DNA from: Cryobacterium breve
Lineage (GTDB): Bacteria; Actinomycetota; Actinomycetes; Actinomycetales; Microbacteriaceae
Direction of reading: 5' to 3'
NCBI RefSeq assembly: GCF_027594785.1
Contig: NZ_CP075584.1
Coordinates: forward strand, 2,790,001 to 2,854,000
Length of the DNA: 64,000 nt
In this document: positions 8,936 to 18,351 of the stretch, piece after piece
How the letters are laid out: each line of letters opens with the position of its first letter
Position numbering within the stretch: the stretch's first letter is position 1
Translations under genes and position numbers: made by a program
The notes under the pieces: generated by a model
Told to the model about the DNA's origin: nothing
Seen by the model: the letters and a program-made list of their open reading frames with translations, nothing else
The model's database searches: none

Positions 8936-9437
8936 CGTCGAGCGCTCCTCGAACCGGCCGGTCTTCTCGGTCAGCTTGATCCGGTAGAGAACCGGTGCCT
9001 GACCGGATGCGGCCACCCGGACCGCCGACGGCGGCACCGGCTCAGACGCCGTCGTCCGGATCCCGTGGAACGTGCCGTCGGGACCCGAGACCGGCTGCGC
9101 CGTCGTCGACGTCACGTACGGTGCGAGCCGGGCGAGCAGCTTACGGAGGCCGTCGTCGGCATCCGCACCGTGCAGGCTCCTCGAACTCACCCCAGGCGAC
9201 GACGGTGCGCCAGCTGGCGAGGTCGTCGAGCTGCTCCACCTCGAAGCAGACAGCGGGGTTCGCCCGCATCATCTCGACTTTGGTGCCCGCTGCGCTGTGC
9301 GCGTACACGGTGTCGCCGTCGTAGGCGTAGGTGATCGGCACGATGTAGGTGCGGCCGTCGCTGTGGCAGCCGATCCGGCCGACCACACTGGTGTGCAGGA
9401 CTGCGTCGATTTCACGAGCGTTCAATTCCCCGAGCAT
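8888..9437 (-). CDS. Pyridoxamine 5'-phosphate oxidase-like flavin-binding protein (frameshift in sequence)
   Basis: 182 residues after removing one base from AGGCT at 9174-9178 on the plus strand (GAGCTG on the coding strand, giving [13 protein letters not shown]). The split-barrel fold is recognisable: [23 protein letters not shown] near the start, then [20 protein letters not shown] and [12 protein letters not shown], the pattern of FMN- or F420-binding oxidases and nitroimidazole-resistance-type proteins. The cofactor and substrate are not evident. It starts at 9437 opposite the transglutaminase-like gene, with a 156-bp divergent spacer between them, and runs convergently into panD. The corrected frame ends [12 protein letters not shown]. 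Confidence 0.82.
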
Positions 9438-9593
9438 GACCCCAGCATGGACCCGCCCGGTGAGGCGCACCAGTGCCAGGCGGGACTTCCCGCCGCCTGC
9501 GTGCTGCCGGCGTGCCGCCCGCCCGCGTGCCGACGACGTGGCGGTCGGCGGGGTCGGTACCGCGAGGCACCGGGCGCATGCCATCATCGTGGG

Positions 9594-10391
9594 ATGGAAC
9601 GTAACGCATCCGCTCGCCTCGCCCTCGATGTGCGGGCGCCCGCCCGGTTGATCCTCTCGATCGGCGTCGCCGACGACCCGGCCGTGTCGATCAAGGAGAC
9701 CTTCGCGGCCGTGCAGGACGGCACCCCGTTGGAGGCCCGGATCGTGTTCGACCAGCACGGCACCCGCCTGCATGTCGTCGAGGCACAGGCCGGCTCGGTC
9801 GACATCGACTACGCCGTCACCGCGACCGGGCAGGCGAGCGACGCCGGTTTTTCGGAGATCGACCTCGTGCGCTACCTGCGCCCGAGCCGGTACTGCGAAT
9901 CCGACCGGCTCTGGGGCACGGCCGCCGCCGAATTCGCCGGGCTCTCCGGCACAGTCCTCATGAACGCCGTCGCCGCTTGGGTCGGCGCGAAGCTGCGCTA
10001 CGAGCCCGGGTCGAGCCTGCCGACCGACGGCGCCGTGCGGACCCTGATCGACCGGCAGGGCGTGTGCCGGGACTTCGCGCACCTCGTCGTCGCGCTGCTT
10101 CGCGCGCGGGACGTGCCGGCGCGGGTCGTCTCCGTGTACGCGCCCGGGCTCTCGCCGATGGACTTCCACGCGGTGGCCGAGGTCTTCGTCGACGACGCCT
10201 GGCATGTCGTGGACGCCACCGGACTCGCCCCGCGGCAGACGCTCCTGCGTATCGCGACCGGCCGTGACGCCGCGGACACCGCCTTTCTCACCACGATCGG
10301 CGGCGCGGTGTTCCTCCGCGATCTCACCGTGACCGCGACTGTCGACACCCTGCCGCGCGACGACCGGTACTCCCTGGTGCGCCTGCACTGA
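9594..10391 (+). CDS. Transglutaminase-like cysteine protease family protein
   Basis: 265 residues, cytoplasmic by sequence (no signal). An N-terminal beta-rich domain (residues 1-105, family of bacterial transglutaminase-like N-terminal domains) precedes a core with the papain-like triad: Cys in RQGVCRDFAHL (about 161), His in PMDFHAVAEVFV (about 196) and Asp in HVVDATGLAP (about 211). Members act as proteases or amidases and are often encoded near circularly permuted ATP-grasp and alpha-E genes; neither is present here. Start ATG 9594 is preceded by GTGGG. The next 170 bp hold GC-rich repeats and a probable terminator region. Confidence 0.85.
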   Translation: MERNASARLALDVRAPARLILSIGVADDPAVSIKETFAAVQDGTPLEARIVFDQHGTRLHVVEAQAGSVDIDYAVTATGQASDAGFSEIDLVRYLRPSRYCESDRLWGTAAAEFAGLSGTVLMNAVAAWVGAKLRYEPGSSLPTDGAVRTLIDRQGVCRDFAHLVVALLRARDVPARVVSVYAPGLSPMDFHAVAEVFVDDAWHVVDATGLAPRQTLLRIATGRDAADTAFLTTIGGAVFLRDLTVTATVDTLPRDDRYSLVRLH

Positions 10392-10420
10392 GCGGATGCG
10401 CCCCCCCGCATCCGCCGCCG

Positions 10421-10530
10421 CGCCGGTTTTGGCGGCCCCCGCCCAGAAGCATCTGCCACCGCGCGGGTTTCGGCAGGCCGCGCCCGCCGTTTCGGGAGCG
10501 GGCTGCGGTTTTGGTAGCGGCGGCGGGGCG
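10421..10530. repeat. GC-rich palindromic repeat, family F copy 1
   Basis: Gap between the convergent transglutaminase-like and K+-channel genes. It contains GCGCCGGTTTTGGCGG, GCGGGTTTCGGCAGGCCGCG and CCGCCGTTTCGGGAGCGG, which recur with small changes at 15481-15600 and 58078-58150. Arms such as GCCGGTTTCGGC can pair with CCGAAACCGGC-type arms elsewhere in the element. The position between convergent genes fits a bidirectional transcription-end role. No coding potential is seen. Confidence 0.65.
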
Positions 10531-10563
10531 CCGGGACTCCGGGACCTCAGCCGCCGCGCCGCA

Positions 10564-11205
10564 TCACTTGTCGGCGCCCTGGTCGCGGGTGAGTTCGGCG
10601 ACGCGGTCGACGATCCACGAGGCGAGGGTCGCGGTGACGACGCCGACGAGGGCGATCCCGCCGAGCATGAGCGCGACGGCGATCAGCCGGCCTTCGATCG
10701 TCACGGGGGTGAAGTCGCCGTAACCGACCGTCGCGATCGTGACAAAGGTCCACCAGAGCGCGTTGCCGAACGAGGTGATATTCGCGCCGGGAGCGCGCCG
10801 CTCGGCGTCGAGCACGGCAAGGGACGCGAGGAACACGAGCAGGACCGTCGCGGACGTGACGTAGATGCCGACCCGGGACCGCACCGCTGTCCCCGGCGAG
10901 CGGGGGAAGGCTGACAGGGCGGTCACGAGGCGGAGCAGGCGCAACGAACGCAGCACGGGCAGCACGACGACGAGCAGGTCGAAGAGGTGGGTGCGAAACC
11001 ACAACCAGCGCTGGGGAGCGAGCACGAGATTCATCAGGTAGTCGAGGAGGAAGACCGACCAGGCTGCTTCGAGCACGAGGGTCAGGATGAGCCCGGGTTC
11101 GCCCTGCACGTCGGCGAGGACCCTCCAGGCGTAGTCGACCAGGAAGATCATCGCCGCCCCGAGGAGCGGCCACTGCACGAGCTGCTGCCAGCGTTCTTGA
11201 GTCAT
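10564..11205 (-). CDS. Voltage-gated-type potassium channel
   Basis: About 213 residues with the six-helix layout of a Kv-type channel. S1-S4 occupy roughly 1-110; the S4-like helix carries spaced arginines (LPVLRSLRLLRLVTALSAF), fewer than in KvAP. The pore loop WWTFVTIATVGYGDFTPVT contains the K+ selectivity filter TVGYGD, followed by S6 (LIAVALMLGGIALVGVVTAT) and a short charged tail. The protein would sit in the membrane and set potassium conductance. The start is ambiguous: ATG 11205 is used here, with a GTG two codons upstream; neither has a strong ribosome site. The gene lies downstream of, and in line with, the two-component system but is separated by a strong hairpin. Confidence 0.88.
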   Translation of the reverse strand: MTQERWQQLVQWPLLGAAMIFLVDYAWRVLADVQGEPGLILTLVLEAAWSVFLLDYLMNLVLAPQRWLWFRTHLFDLLVVVLPVLRSLRLLRLVTALSAFPRSPGTAVRSRVGIYVTSATVLLVFLASLAVLDAERRAPGANITSFGNALWWTFVTIATVGYGDFTPVTIEGRLIAVALMLGGIALVGVVTATLASWIVDRVAELTRDQGADK

Positions 11206-11246
11206 GCCCACACTCTAGGAGGACCATCGCCCGCACGGCAGGGCCG

Positions 11247-11293
11247 GCCGCCGGCATCCGCTTGCGTGCTGTCGGGCGGCGGATGCCGGCGGC
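11247..11293 (-). terminator. Hairpin terminator after the NarL-type two-component operon
   Basis: Perfect 15-bp inverted repeat with arms GCCGCCGGCATCCGC and GCGGATGCCGGCGGC around a 17-base loop, immediately 3' of the response regulator gene on the minus strand. No T-run follows, as is usual in high-GC actinobacteria. The stem contains the GGCATCC/GGATGCC motif that recurs in other terminators of this window. Confidence 0.7.
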
Positions 11294-11305
11294 GCGCGAC
11301 CAGGG

Positions 11306-11980
11306 TCAGCCGGCGGTTCCGGGCACGAGCAGTCCGCTCTCGTAGGCGATGACGACGAGTTGCGCCCGGTCGTGGGCGTAGAGCTTGGCCATGGTCCGGT
11401 TGATGTGGGTCTTCGCGGTCAGTGGCGAGATGAACAGGCCGGCGGCGATCTCCTCGTTCGACTGGCCGCGCGCGACGAGCGTGAGGACCTCCCGCTCCCG
11501 ATCGGTCAGGTGCGCGAGGCTCGGCGGCACCGAGGCCGCGCGACCCGGGCCGGTCGGCAGCACGTAGCGGCGGATCAGGCTCTGCGTAGCGGTGGGGGAG
11601 AGCAGGGCATCGCCCTGGTGGATCGTGCGGATCGCCCGCATCAGGTCGGCCGCCTCCGTGCCCTTGCCGACGAAGCCGCCGGCCCCGGCCCGGAGGGCCT
11701 GCACGACGTATTCGTCCTCCTCGAAGGTCGTCAGGATCAGGATGCGCACGGCCGAGAGCCCGGGATCCGCGCAGATCGCGCGGGTCGCCTCGATGCCGTC
11801 GAGCACGGGCATGCGGATGTCCATCAGCACGACATCGGGTAGCAGCAGCCGGGACTGGGCGAGCGCCTCGGCCCCGTCAGCGGCTTCGCCGACGACCTCG
11901 AGGTCGGGCTCGTGCCTGACCAGTTCGCGCACGGCCGTGCGGATCAGGGTCTGGTCGTCCGCGATCAGGACCCGGATCAC
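11306..11980 (-). CDS. NarL/FixJ-family response regulator
   Basis: 224 residues. Receiver domain (1-120) with acidic pocket DD at 8-9, phospho-acceptor Asp in VVLMDIRMP (about 53), Thr in ILTTFEE and Lys in GFVGKG. C-terminal LuxR-type HTH (about 155-220): LTDREREVLTLVARGQSNEEI then LTAKTHINRTMAKL, the DNA-recognition helix. It is the partner of the overlapping histidine kinase (4-bp ATGA overlap). The divergent MacB-like ABC genes are the likely target, by context. Confidence 0.93.
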   Translation of the reverse strand: MIRVLIADDQTLIRTAVRELVRHEPDLEVVGEAADGAEALAQSRLLLPDVVLMDIRMPVLDGIEATRAICADPGLSAVRILILTTFEEDEYVVQALRAGAGGFVGKGTEAADLMRAIRTIHQGDALLSPTATQSLIRRYVLPTGPGRAASVPPSLAHLTDREREVLTLVARGQSNEEIAAGLFISPLTAKTHINRTMAKLYAHDRAQLVVIAYESGLLVPGTAG

Positions 11981-13236
11981 GAGGCCGCTCCTGCTGCAGG
12001 GTCTGGAGCAGAGGTCGGGGCGGAGATGCGAGCAGGGGCCGGCGACTCGGCGGCCGGGACATCGGCCGGGGCGTCCGCCCCGGCGCTCGCAATGGGCAGG
12101 ATCACGGCGAGCCGGAACGTGTCCGGGGGACGCACGCCGAACTCCACTGTGCCGCCGATGGTGCCCGCGCGCTCGGCGACGCCGACGAGGCCATGGCCGG
12201 TCGGGGCATCCGCTGCCGGGTCGATCGCGTGGAAGGCGACCGGGTTCTCGACCTCGATGTCGACGCTGTCGCTGCCGTAGCTGATGCGGAGCTCGGCGGT
12301 GTGGCCGGCACCGTGCTTGTGCGCGTTGGTGAGGGCCTCCTGCACGATCCGGTAGGCGATGGTGTCGACGGGGGCGGGCAGCCGGGTGCCCGCGCCGCGC
12401 ACGCGCACGGTCACGGCGAGGCCGTCGCGGGCGAAGTCGGCCAGGAGCGCGTCGACCCGGCCGAGGCCGATCTCGGCGGCCGGGGGCCGGGGGCGACCGG
12501 CCGAGTCGTCCCTGAGCACCGCGAGCATTGTGCCGATCTCGCGCAACACCGCCTGGGCGGCCTGGCGGATCGTCGTGAGCGATTCCTGTGCGTCGGCGGG
12601 CCGGTCGGGGAGTGCCTGGGTGGCGACCCCGGCGTGCAGGTTGATCACGGCCATCTGGTGGGCGACGGCGTCGTGCAGTTCGCGGGCGATGCGCAGCCGG
12701 TCTTCGGCGACCCGGCGCAGAGCCTCCGACTCGCGGGTCTCCTCCGCGGTGCGGGCGCGTTCGGTGATCGCGGTGATGTACGCGCGGCGCGACCGCACGG
12801 CGTCACCGGTTGCGCCGGCGAACCCGATGATCGCCGCGTATTGCACGACGCGGGGGTCGAGCACGTCGGCCGGGGTGACGACCAGGCTCGTGATGACGAG
12901 GGCGAATGCGTTGAGCGACGTGGCCACGATGGTCGTGCGCCGGTCCGTGCGGACGGCGACGTTCCAGGCGGCGATCGCCGTGGGCATGATGAAGGCAGTC
13001 AGTGGCACACCGAGGCCTCCGGCGATCATGAACAGGGCGACGCACACCGCGAGAACCTGAAGGGGCCAGCGCCGCCGCACCAGTAGTACGGCCGCTGCGG
13101 CGACCGCGACGAGGGTGCCGGCGACGCTCGGCACGACCCGGAAGTTGCCGCCGAATGGCAGGAACGCGCCCGCGAGCACCAGCAGGGTGATCAGCGTGTC
13201 GGCGGCCCAACGCGGCAGGTGCGCATGGCTGTACAT
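11977..13236 (-). CDS. Membrane histidine kinase (HisKA_3 type)
   Basis: About 419 residues. ATG 13236 is preferred because GGGAG lies nine bases upstream; another ATG three codons earlier abuts that same site. Residues 8-160 contain about five membrane helices in pairs. The dimerisation/phospho-acceptor segment LRIARELHDAVAHQMAVINL has His about 193 in the HDxxxH pattern of NarX/DesK-type kinases. The ATP-binding domain shows ALTNAHKHG (N box) and GHGLVGVAERAGTIGG (G box). The C-terminal ~50 residues are Ala/Pro-rich. It most likely senses a cell-envelope or antibiotic stress and phosphorylates the regulator encoded next to it, which would control the divergent exporter. Confidence 0.9.
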   Translation of the reverse strand: MYSHAHLPRWAADTLITLLVLAGAFLPFGGNFRVVPSVAGTLVAVAAAAVLLVRRRWPLQVLAVCVALFMIAGGLGVPLTAFIMPTAIAAWNVAVRTDRRTTIVATSLNAFALVITSLVVTPADVLDPRVVQYAAIIGFAGATGDAVRSRRAYITAITERARTAEETRESEALRRVAEDRLRIARELHDAVAHQMAVINLHAGVATQALPDRPADAQESLTTIRQAAQAVLREIGTMLAVLRDDSAGRPRPPAAEIGLGRVDALLADFARDGLAVTVRVRGAGTRLPAPVDTIAYRIVQEALTNAHKHGAGHTAELRISYGSDSVDIEVENPVAFHAIDPAADAPTGHGLVGVAERAGTIGGTVEFGVRPPDTFRLAVILPIASAGADAPADVPAAESPAPARISAPTSAPDPAAGAAS

Positions 13237-13469
13237 CGAGGTCATCTCCCAAGGATGCCCCCTGCGCCGGGCTGCGGCATCCTCCCGGGGGACGAGAGGC
13301 CGTACCGCGCCTGCGGTACGGCAGGTTGCTGCCGCAGGAGGATGCCCGGCGAGACGGATGCCGCGACGCTGGAACAGTGCCGGCTCGCGGCATCCGCCAC
13401 GCCCGACCCGGCGCACCCACGCAGCCACCCACGCAGCCGACAGCGCTACATCACCCGGAGGAGAACACG

Positions 13470-14168
13470 ATGTCCCACCCCATACTCGCCGCCTACGACC
13501 TGAAGAAGTCGTACGGTCGCGGCCCGAATCGATTCGACGCGCTCAAGGGGGTCACCCTGGAGATCTTCGCCGGCGAGTCCGTCGCCATCGTCGGCAAGAG
13601 CGGCTCGGGCAAGTCCACCCTGATGCACCTGCTCGCCCTGCTCGACAAGCCGAGCACCGGCAGCGTGGAGCTCGGCGGGAGCGACACCGCGACCCTGAAG
13701 GGCAAGCGGCTCAACGAGACACGCAACAAGACCTTCGGATTCGTTTTCCAGCAGTTCTTCCTCACGCCGGGGGCATCCGTGCTCGAGAACGTCGTGTTGC
13801 CGCTCAAGATCGCCGGTATCGCCTCTCGGAGCCGCAAGCTGCGCGGCCACGCGGCGCTCGAACGCCTGGAGCTCGACGACAAGGCGAGGAGCAAGGCCAA
13901 CGCGCTCTCCGGCGGCCAGAAGCAGCGGGCGGTGATCGCCCGCGCCCTCGTCAACGATCCGCGGATCATCTTCGCCGACGAACCCACCGGCAACCTCGAC
14001 AGTGCCACCGGCGCGATCGTCGAGGACATCCTGTTCGGGCTCAACCGCGAGCAGGGCATCACCCTGATCATCGTGACCCACGACGAGGACCTCGCCGAAC
14101 GCTGCGACCGCCGGGTGTACATTCGCGACGGCCTCGTCGTCTCCGAGGAAGCCCGGGTCGCAGCATGA
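13470..14168 (+). CDS. MacB/LolD-type ABC transporter ATP-binding protein
   Basis: 232 residues, starting 10 bases after GGAGGAG. Walker [10 protein letters not shown] (about 40-48), Q-loop FVFQQFF, signature ALSGGQKQR, Walker [15 protein letters not shown] and H-loop IVTHDED are all intact. The TGNLDS form of Walker B is typical of the MacB/LolD/FtsE group, whose permeases move envelope-bound substrates or antibiotics by mechanotransmission. It overlaps the permease gene by 4 bp. The divergent kinase/regulator pair upstream is the classic arrangement for a bacitracin- or lantibiotic-type detoxification module, although the regulator is NarL-type rather than OmpR-type here. Confidence 0.93.
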   Translation: MSHPILAAYDLKKSYGRGPNRFDALKGVTLEIFAGESVAIVGKSGSGKSTLMHLLALLDKPSTGSVELGGSDTATLKGKRLNETRNKTFGFVFQQFFLTPGASVLENVVLPLKIAGIASRSRKLRGHAALERLELDDKARSKANALSGGQKQRAVIARALVNDPRIIFADEPTGNLDSATGAIVEDILFGLNREQGITLIIVTHDEDLAERCDRRVYIRDGLVVSEEARVAA

Positions 14169-15466
14169 GGGCCATCGACGTCGTCGGCTCGGCCATCGGC
14201 AACAGCTTCCGCAGCCGCCTCCGCACCACCCTCACCGTGCTCGCCATCTTCATCGGCGCGTTCACGCTCACCATCACCAACGGTCTCGGCACCGGGATCA
14301 ACGCCTACATCACCGACACTGTCGCATCCATCGGCGCGAACGACGTGCTCACCGTGACGAAGGTGTCGCCGGATGCGACGACGACCGGCCCGCAGGAATA
14401 CTCGGCCGACCAGATCACCAGCGGTGGGGGCGCGGCCGGGGGTGCCGCGGGGAGGACGACCGTCGCCGCGATCACCCCCGCGGACCTCACCACGATCGCC
14501 GCCATCGACGGGGTCACGTCCGTGGAACCGAGCCTCTCGGTCACCCCGGACTACGTGACGACGGGCAGCAGCAAGAAGTACCGGCTCGGGCTCGGCAGCT
14601 TCGTCACCGGGACGACGCTGCAGCTGTCCGCGGGCGCCCAGCTCGATCCGGCATCATCGGAGCGGCAGATCGCGCTGCCGGTGTCGTTCGTCGCACCGCT
14701 CGGGTTCGCGAGCGACGCGGATGCGATCGGTGCCACCGTGCACATCGGCATCACGGACGCTGCGGGAACGTCGAGTGTCATCGACGCGACCGTGGTCGGG
14801 GTCTCAGAGGCCGGTCTCGGTGCGACGGGGAATGCGACCGCGAACACGGCACTCACGACGGCGCTCTACGACGCGCAGAGCGTCGGGCGCAGCGCGACCG
14901 CGAAGGACAGCTACGCCCAGGCCGTCGTGCACTTCGACGCGAACGCCTCGGCGAGCGAGGTCACCGCACTGCAGGCCCGCTTCACCGACGCCGGCTTCAC
15001 TGCCAAGACGGTCGCCGACCAGATCGGCACCTTCAAGTCGGTGATCGACGCGATCGTGCTTGTGCTCAACGCCTTCGCCGTGATCGCCCTGCTCGCCGCG
15101 AGCTTCGGCATCGTCAACACGCTGCTGATGAGTGTGCAGGAGCGCACCAGGGAGATCGGCCTGATGAAGGCGATGGGCATGGGCGCCGGCCGGATCTTCG
15201 GCCTGTTCAGCATCGAGGCGGCGTTCATCGGCTTCCTCGGCAGCGCGATCGGCGCCGGCATCGCGATGATCGTCGGCACCGTCGTGAGCCGCGCGCTCTC
15301 GACCAGGCTGTTCGCCAACCTGCCCGGCCTGCACCTGATCTCCTTCACACCGGCATCGATCATCACGATCATCCTGATCGTGATGGGCATCGCGTTCCTC
15401 GCCGGCACCCTGCCGGCCTGGCGTGCCGCGCGGCAGGACCCGATCGAGTCGCTCCGCTACGAGTAG
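14165..15466 (+). CDS. MacB-like ABC transporter permease
   Basis: 433 residues. One membrane helix at about 22-42 ([18 protein letters not shown]), then a large extracytoplasmic domain (about 45-285) of the MacB periplasmic-core type, then three C-terminal membrane helices from about 298. Between them are the family's cytosolic coupling features: [23 protein letters not shown] and the final DPIESLRYE. No outer-membrane partner is expected in an actinobacterium. It works with the ATPase whose gene overlaps it by 4 bp. Substrate unknown; by context something sensed by the divergent two-component system. Confidence 0.9.
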   Translation: MRAIDVVGSAIGNSFRSRLRTTLTVLAIFIGAFTLTITNGLGTGINAYITDTVASIGANDVLTVTKVSPDATTTGPQEYSADQITSGGGAAGGAAGRTTVAAITPADLTTIAAIDGVTSVEPSLSVTPDYVTTGSSKKYRLGLGSFVTGTTLQLSAGAQLDPASSERQIALPVSFVAPLGFASDADAIGATVHIGITDAAGTSSVIDATVVGVSEAGLGATGNATANTALTTALYDAQSVGRSATAKDSYAQAVVHFDANASASEVTALQARFTDAGFTAKTVADQIGTFKSVIDAIVLVLNAFAVIALLAASFGIVNTLLMSVQERTREIGLMKAMGMGAGRIFGLFSIEAAFIGFLGSAIGAGIAMIVGTVVSRALSTRLFANLPGLHLISFTPASIITIILIVMGIAFLAGTLPAWRAARQDPIESLRYE

Positions 15467-15480
15467 CGGTTGCACGCTCG

Positions 15481-15600
15481 CCGCGCCGGTTTCGGCAGGC
15501 CGCGCCCGAAAGGGCGGTAGCGGCTTGCCGAAACCGGCGCGGGCGTGCCATGAAAGGGGCGCGGCTTGCCGAAACCGGCGCGGGCGTGGCGCCGGGCGAG
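15481..15600. repeat. GC-rich palindromic repeat, family F copy 2
   Basis: Between the MacB-like permease and the convergent TetR gene. Contains CGCGCCGGTTTCGGCAGGCC and, 48 and 100 bases later, two copies of GCTTGCCGAAACCGGCGCGG, which are its reverse complement with one change; so the element can form alternative hairpins. The same arms appear at 10421-10530, 42130-42512 and 58078-58150. It probably ends both converging transcripts. Confidence 0.75.
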
Positions 15601-15636
15601 CGGATGCGCGCGGCGCGGGCGCGCGGGGCTCGCCGC

Positions 15637-16320
15637 CTACAGGCCCTGCTCGACCATGGTCACGACGCGGCCGATCAGGGCCTGGGTCGACTCTGGCGGC
15701 AACGCCCGGAGCGGGCCGTCGAGGAGCAGCGAGGCGAGGCCGTGCACGGCCGACCAGGCCAGGAACTCGGCACCCGGCCGGCGCTCGGCGGGGAGGACGC
15801 CCGTGGTCACGAGGTCGTCGAGCGCCTCGCTGAGTAGCTGGAACGGGGTCAGCCCGCGCTCGCCGGCCCGTGCAGCGCTCGTTGCGCTCTCGAGGTCGGA
15901 CGAGGCCGTGAACGCGGTGCGGAACAGCCCCGGTTCGGCCAGGGCGAAACGCAGGTAGCCGGAGCCGACGGCGCGGAATCGGAGCCGGGCCGTGGCTGCG
16001 TCCATCGTCGTTCCCGCGGCGGATGCGGCGGCATCCGCCACCGGGATCGCCGCCTGCTCGTCCTCGATCGCCCGGGCGACGCCGGACTGGCACTCTGAGC
16101 AGACCGCCTCGAGGAGCGCGCTCCGGTCGGCGAAGTGCCGGTATGCGGCGTTCGGGGCGACGCCGGCGCGGCGAGTCGCCGCGCGGACCACGACGGCGGC
16201 CGGGCCTCCCACGCGGGCGAGTTCGAGGCCGGCGTCGATCAGGGCACGCCTCAGGTCGCCGTGTCGGTAGGTCGTGCGACCCTGGGACTCGGTGGCTGGA
16301 TCGGTGTTCGTGGTTGTCAA
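15637..16320 (-). CDS. TetR-family transcriptional regulator
   Basis: About 227 residues. N-terminal HTH (about 20-65): HGDLRRALIDAGLELARVGG, then AATRRAGVAPNAAYRHFADR, the TetR recognition helix. The C-terminal ligand domain has the WHG-type pattern (FLAWSAVHGLASLLLDG). The first codon would be TTG at 16320; the ribosome site is weak, so a start a few codons either way is possible. It is divergent from the DrrAB-like exporter with a 69-bp spacer holding a palindrome, so it most likely represses the exporter and itself until a drug-like ligand binds. Confidence 0.9.
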   Translation of the reverse strand: MTTTNTDPATESQGRTTYRHGDLRRALIDAGLELARVGGPAAVVVRAATRRAGVAPNAAYRHFADRSALLEAVCSECQSGVARAIEDEQAAIPVADAAASAAGTTMDAATARLRFRAVGSGYLRFALAEPGLFRTAFTASSDLESATSAARAGERGLTPFQLLSEALDDLVTTGVLPAERRPGAEFLAWSAVHGLASLLLDGPLRALPPESTQALIGRVVTMVEQGL

Positions 16321-16352
16321 AGTGAGGCCGCCTCGTTACGCTGGAGACCGAA

Positions 16353-16369
16353 TGTGTACAACGTCCACA
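16353..16369. promoter_or_regulatory. Probable TetR operator
   Basis: A 17-bp near-palindrome, TGTGTACAACGTCCACA, with seven symmetric base pairs of eight (one arm mismatch each side of centre counted once). It lies between the divergent TetR gene and the ABC ATPase gene, 20-35 bp before the latter's start, where a bound repressor would block transcription. Its size and symmetry fit TetR operators; binding is inferred from position only. Confidence 0.6.
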
Positions 16370-16389
16370 ATACCGCAGGGATGAACACG

Positions 16390-17408
16390 ATGACGATCAT
16401 CGAAGCCAGGGGCCTGACCAAGACGTACCGCTCCAAGAGCGGGCCGGTGCATGCGCTCGCCGGGCTCGACCTCTCGGTTCCACGGGGCAGTGTGAAGGCC
16501 CTGCTCGGTCCGAACGGCGCGGGCAAGACCACCGTCGTGAAGGTGCTCACGACGCTGATCCGGCCGGACTCCGGCACGGCGTTCGTCGACGGAATCGACG
16601 TCGTCGCGGACCCGAAGGCCGTGCGCCGGATCATTGGGGTGTCGGGCCAGTACGCGGCCGTCGACGAGAACCTGACCGGTTTCGAGAACCTCGAGATGGT
16701 CGGTCGGCTCTACCACCTCGGCGCGACCGAATCCCGGCGTCGCGCCCAGGAGCTCATCGACCTCTTCTGAGCTCACCGCCGCAGGCAACCGCCCGGTCAA
16801 GGGGTTCTCCGGAGGCATGCGCCGGCGGATCGACCTCGCGGGAGCGCTCGTGATCAACCCCAAGGTGCTCTTCCTTGACGAGCCGACCACGGGGCTCGAC
16901 CCGCGCAGCCGTATCGCGCTCTGGAACGTGATCAAACGGCTCGTCGCCGACGGCACGACCGTGCTGCTCACGACCCAGTACCTCGAAGAGGCCGACCAGC
17001 TCTCCGACGACATCGTCGTGATCGACGACGGCCGGGTCATCGCCGAGGGCACCTCCGACCAGGCTCAAGGCGCAGATCGGCGGGCACCGCCTCGAAGTCG
17101 CGCTCGTCGACGCCGGTGCCGGCGCGAGCGAGGCGGCCCGCGGCATCCTCGCCCGCTTCGGCGACGGCGAACCGATCGTCACGAGCGACGGCCGCGGCCT
17201 CGAGGTCGCGGTGACCGACGGGCCGCTCGCCCTTCAGCACGTGCTCGCGGCGCTCGGCGACGCCGGTATCGAGCTGCACGACGCCGGCATGCGCCGGCCG
17301 ACGCTCGATGACGTGTTCCTCAAGCTCACGGGGCACAAGGCCGACAAGGCCACGGGCGCAGCGGATGACGACACCCTCGACCAGAAGGAAGCGGTGAAGG
17401 CCCGATGA
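16390..17408 (+). CDS. DrrA-like ABC transporter ATP-binding protein (two frameshifts in sequence)
   Basis: About 338 residues once two extra bases are removed: a T before GAGCTC near 16767 ([13 protein letters not shown] restored) and one in AGGCT at 17061-17065 ([10 protein letters not shown] restored). Walker [10 protein letters not shown], signature [13 protein letters not shown], Walker [14 protein letters not shown] and the DrrA-type C-terminal domain ([20 protein letters not shown]) are present. ATG 16390 is chosen for its nine-base spacing from GCAGGG; ATG 16381 directly abuts it. DrrA-type ATPases power export of anthracyclines or other hydrophobic drugs, or of membrane lipids. It overlaps the permease by 4 bp and is divergent from its likely TetR repressor. 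Confidence 0.9.
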
Positions 17409-18235
17409 GCGCGATTTCCACGACCCTGCCCAGCTGGAACCCGTTCTCGCTGTGGTACTCAGACGGCTGGACCGTCACCAAGCGCAACCTGATCAAGATC
17501 AAGCGTTCCCCGGACATGCTCGTCTTCGCGGTGATCCAGCCGGTGATGTTCGTGCTGCTCTTCAGCCAGGTGTACGGCGGCGCGATCCAGGTGCAGGGCA
17601 CCGACTACACGCAGTTCCTGATGGCGGGCATCTTCGCCCAGACCGTCGTGTTCGGGTCGACGTTCTCCGGGTCGGCGATGGCGCTCGACCTCAAGGAGGG
17701 CATCATCGACCGGTTCCGCAGCCTCCCGATGAGCTCGTCCGCGGTGCTAATCGGCCGCACCAACAGCGACCTCGTGCTCAACACCATCTCGATGGTCATC
17801 ATGATGGCGACCGGGCTCGCGGTCGGCTGGCGGGTCAACTCCTCGCCGGCCGAATTCCTCGCCGGCGTCGGCCTGCTCCTCCTGTTCAGCTACTCGCTCA
17901 GCTGGGTGATGGCCCTGCTCGGTATGAGCGTGAAGAGCCCGGAAGTGATCAACAACGCCTCGTTCCTCATCCTGTTCCCGCTGACGTTCGTCTCGAACGC
18001 CTTCGTGCCGAGCGACACCCTGCCGACCCCGCTGCGGATCTTCGCGGAGTGGAACCCGGTCTCCTCGCTCGTGCAGGCGGCCAGGCAGCTGTTCGGCAAC
18101 GAGGGCACCGCGCCCGTTCCCGAGATCTGGACCATGCAGCACCCGATCCAGACGGTGCTGATCGGCATCACCGTGATGCTCGTGGTGTTCGTACCGCTGT
18201 GCATCCGCAAGTTCGCGTCGATCAGTTCGCGGTAG
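17405..18235 (+). CDS. DrrB-like ABC-2 permease
   Basis: 276 residues with six membrane helices, ABC-2 type. Typical landmarks: RNLIKIKRSPDMLVFAVIQP before TM1, LKEGIIDRFRSLPMSSSAVL in the cytosolic loop, then FLILFPLTFVSNAFVPSDTL, and NPVSSLVQAARQLFGNEG near the end. It pairs with the preceding ATPase (4-bp overlap, translational coupling) to export a drug-like or lipid substrate, under the divergent TetR regulator. Confidence 0.93.
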   Translation: MSAISTTLPSWNPFSLWYSDGWTVTKRNLIKIKRSPDMLVFAVIQPVMFVLLFSQVYGGAIQVQGTDYTQFLMAGIFAQTVVFGSTFSGSAMALDLKEGIIDRFRSLPMSSSAVLIGRTNSDLVLNTISMVIMMATGLAVGWRVNSSPAEFLAGVGLLLLFSYSLSWVMALLGMSVKSPEVINNASFLILFPLTFVSNAFVPSDTLPTPLRIFAEWNPVSSLVQAARQLFGNEGTAPVPEIWTMQHPIQTVLIGITVMLVVFVPLCIRKFASISSR

Positions 18236-18276
18236 CGTGACAACTGACCGAGCTTTCCGCTGACTGAGGTGCTGCA

Positions 18277-18326
18277 GCGACCGACCTGTTCCACAGACTG
18301 ACCTGTTCCGCAGACTGACCTGTTCC
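18277..18326. repeat. Short tandem repeat (about 17 bp, three units)
   Basis: Three adjoining units built on GACTGACCTGTTCC (first unit GACCGACCTGTTCC) in the 116-bp gap between the permease and the VOC gene. The last unit ends 25 bases before the VOC start, so repeated regulator binding or simple slippage are both possible. No hairpin is formed. Confidence 0.7.
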
Positions 18327-18351
18327 ATCCGCTCGAGCAAGGGAGTTCGAC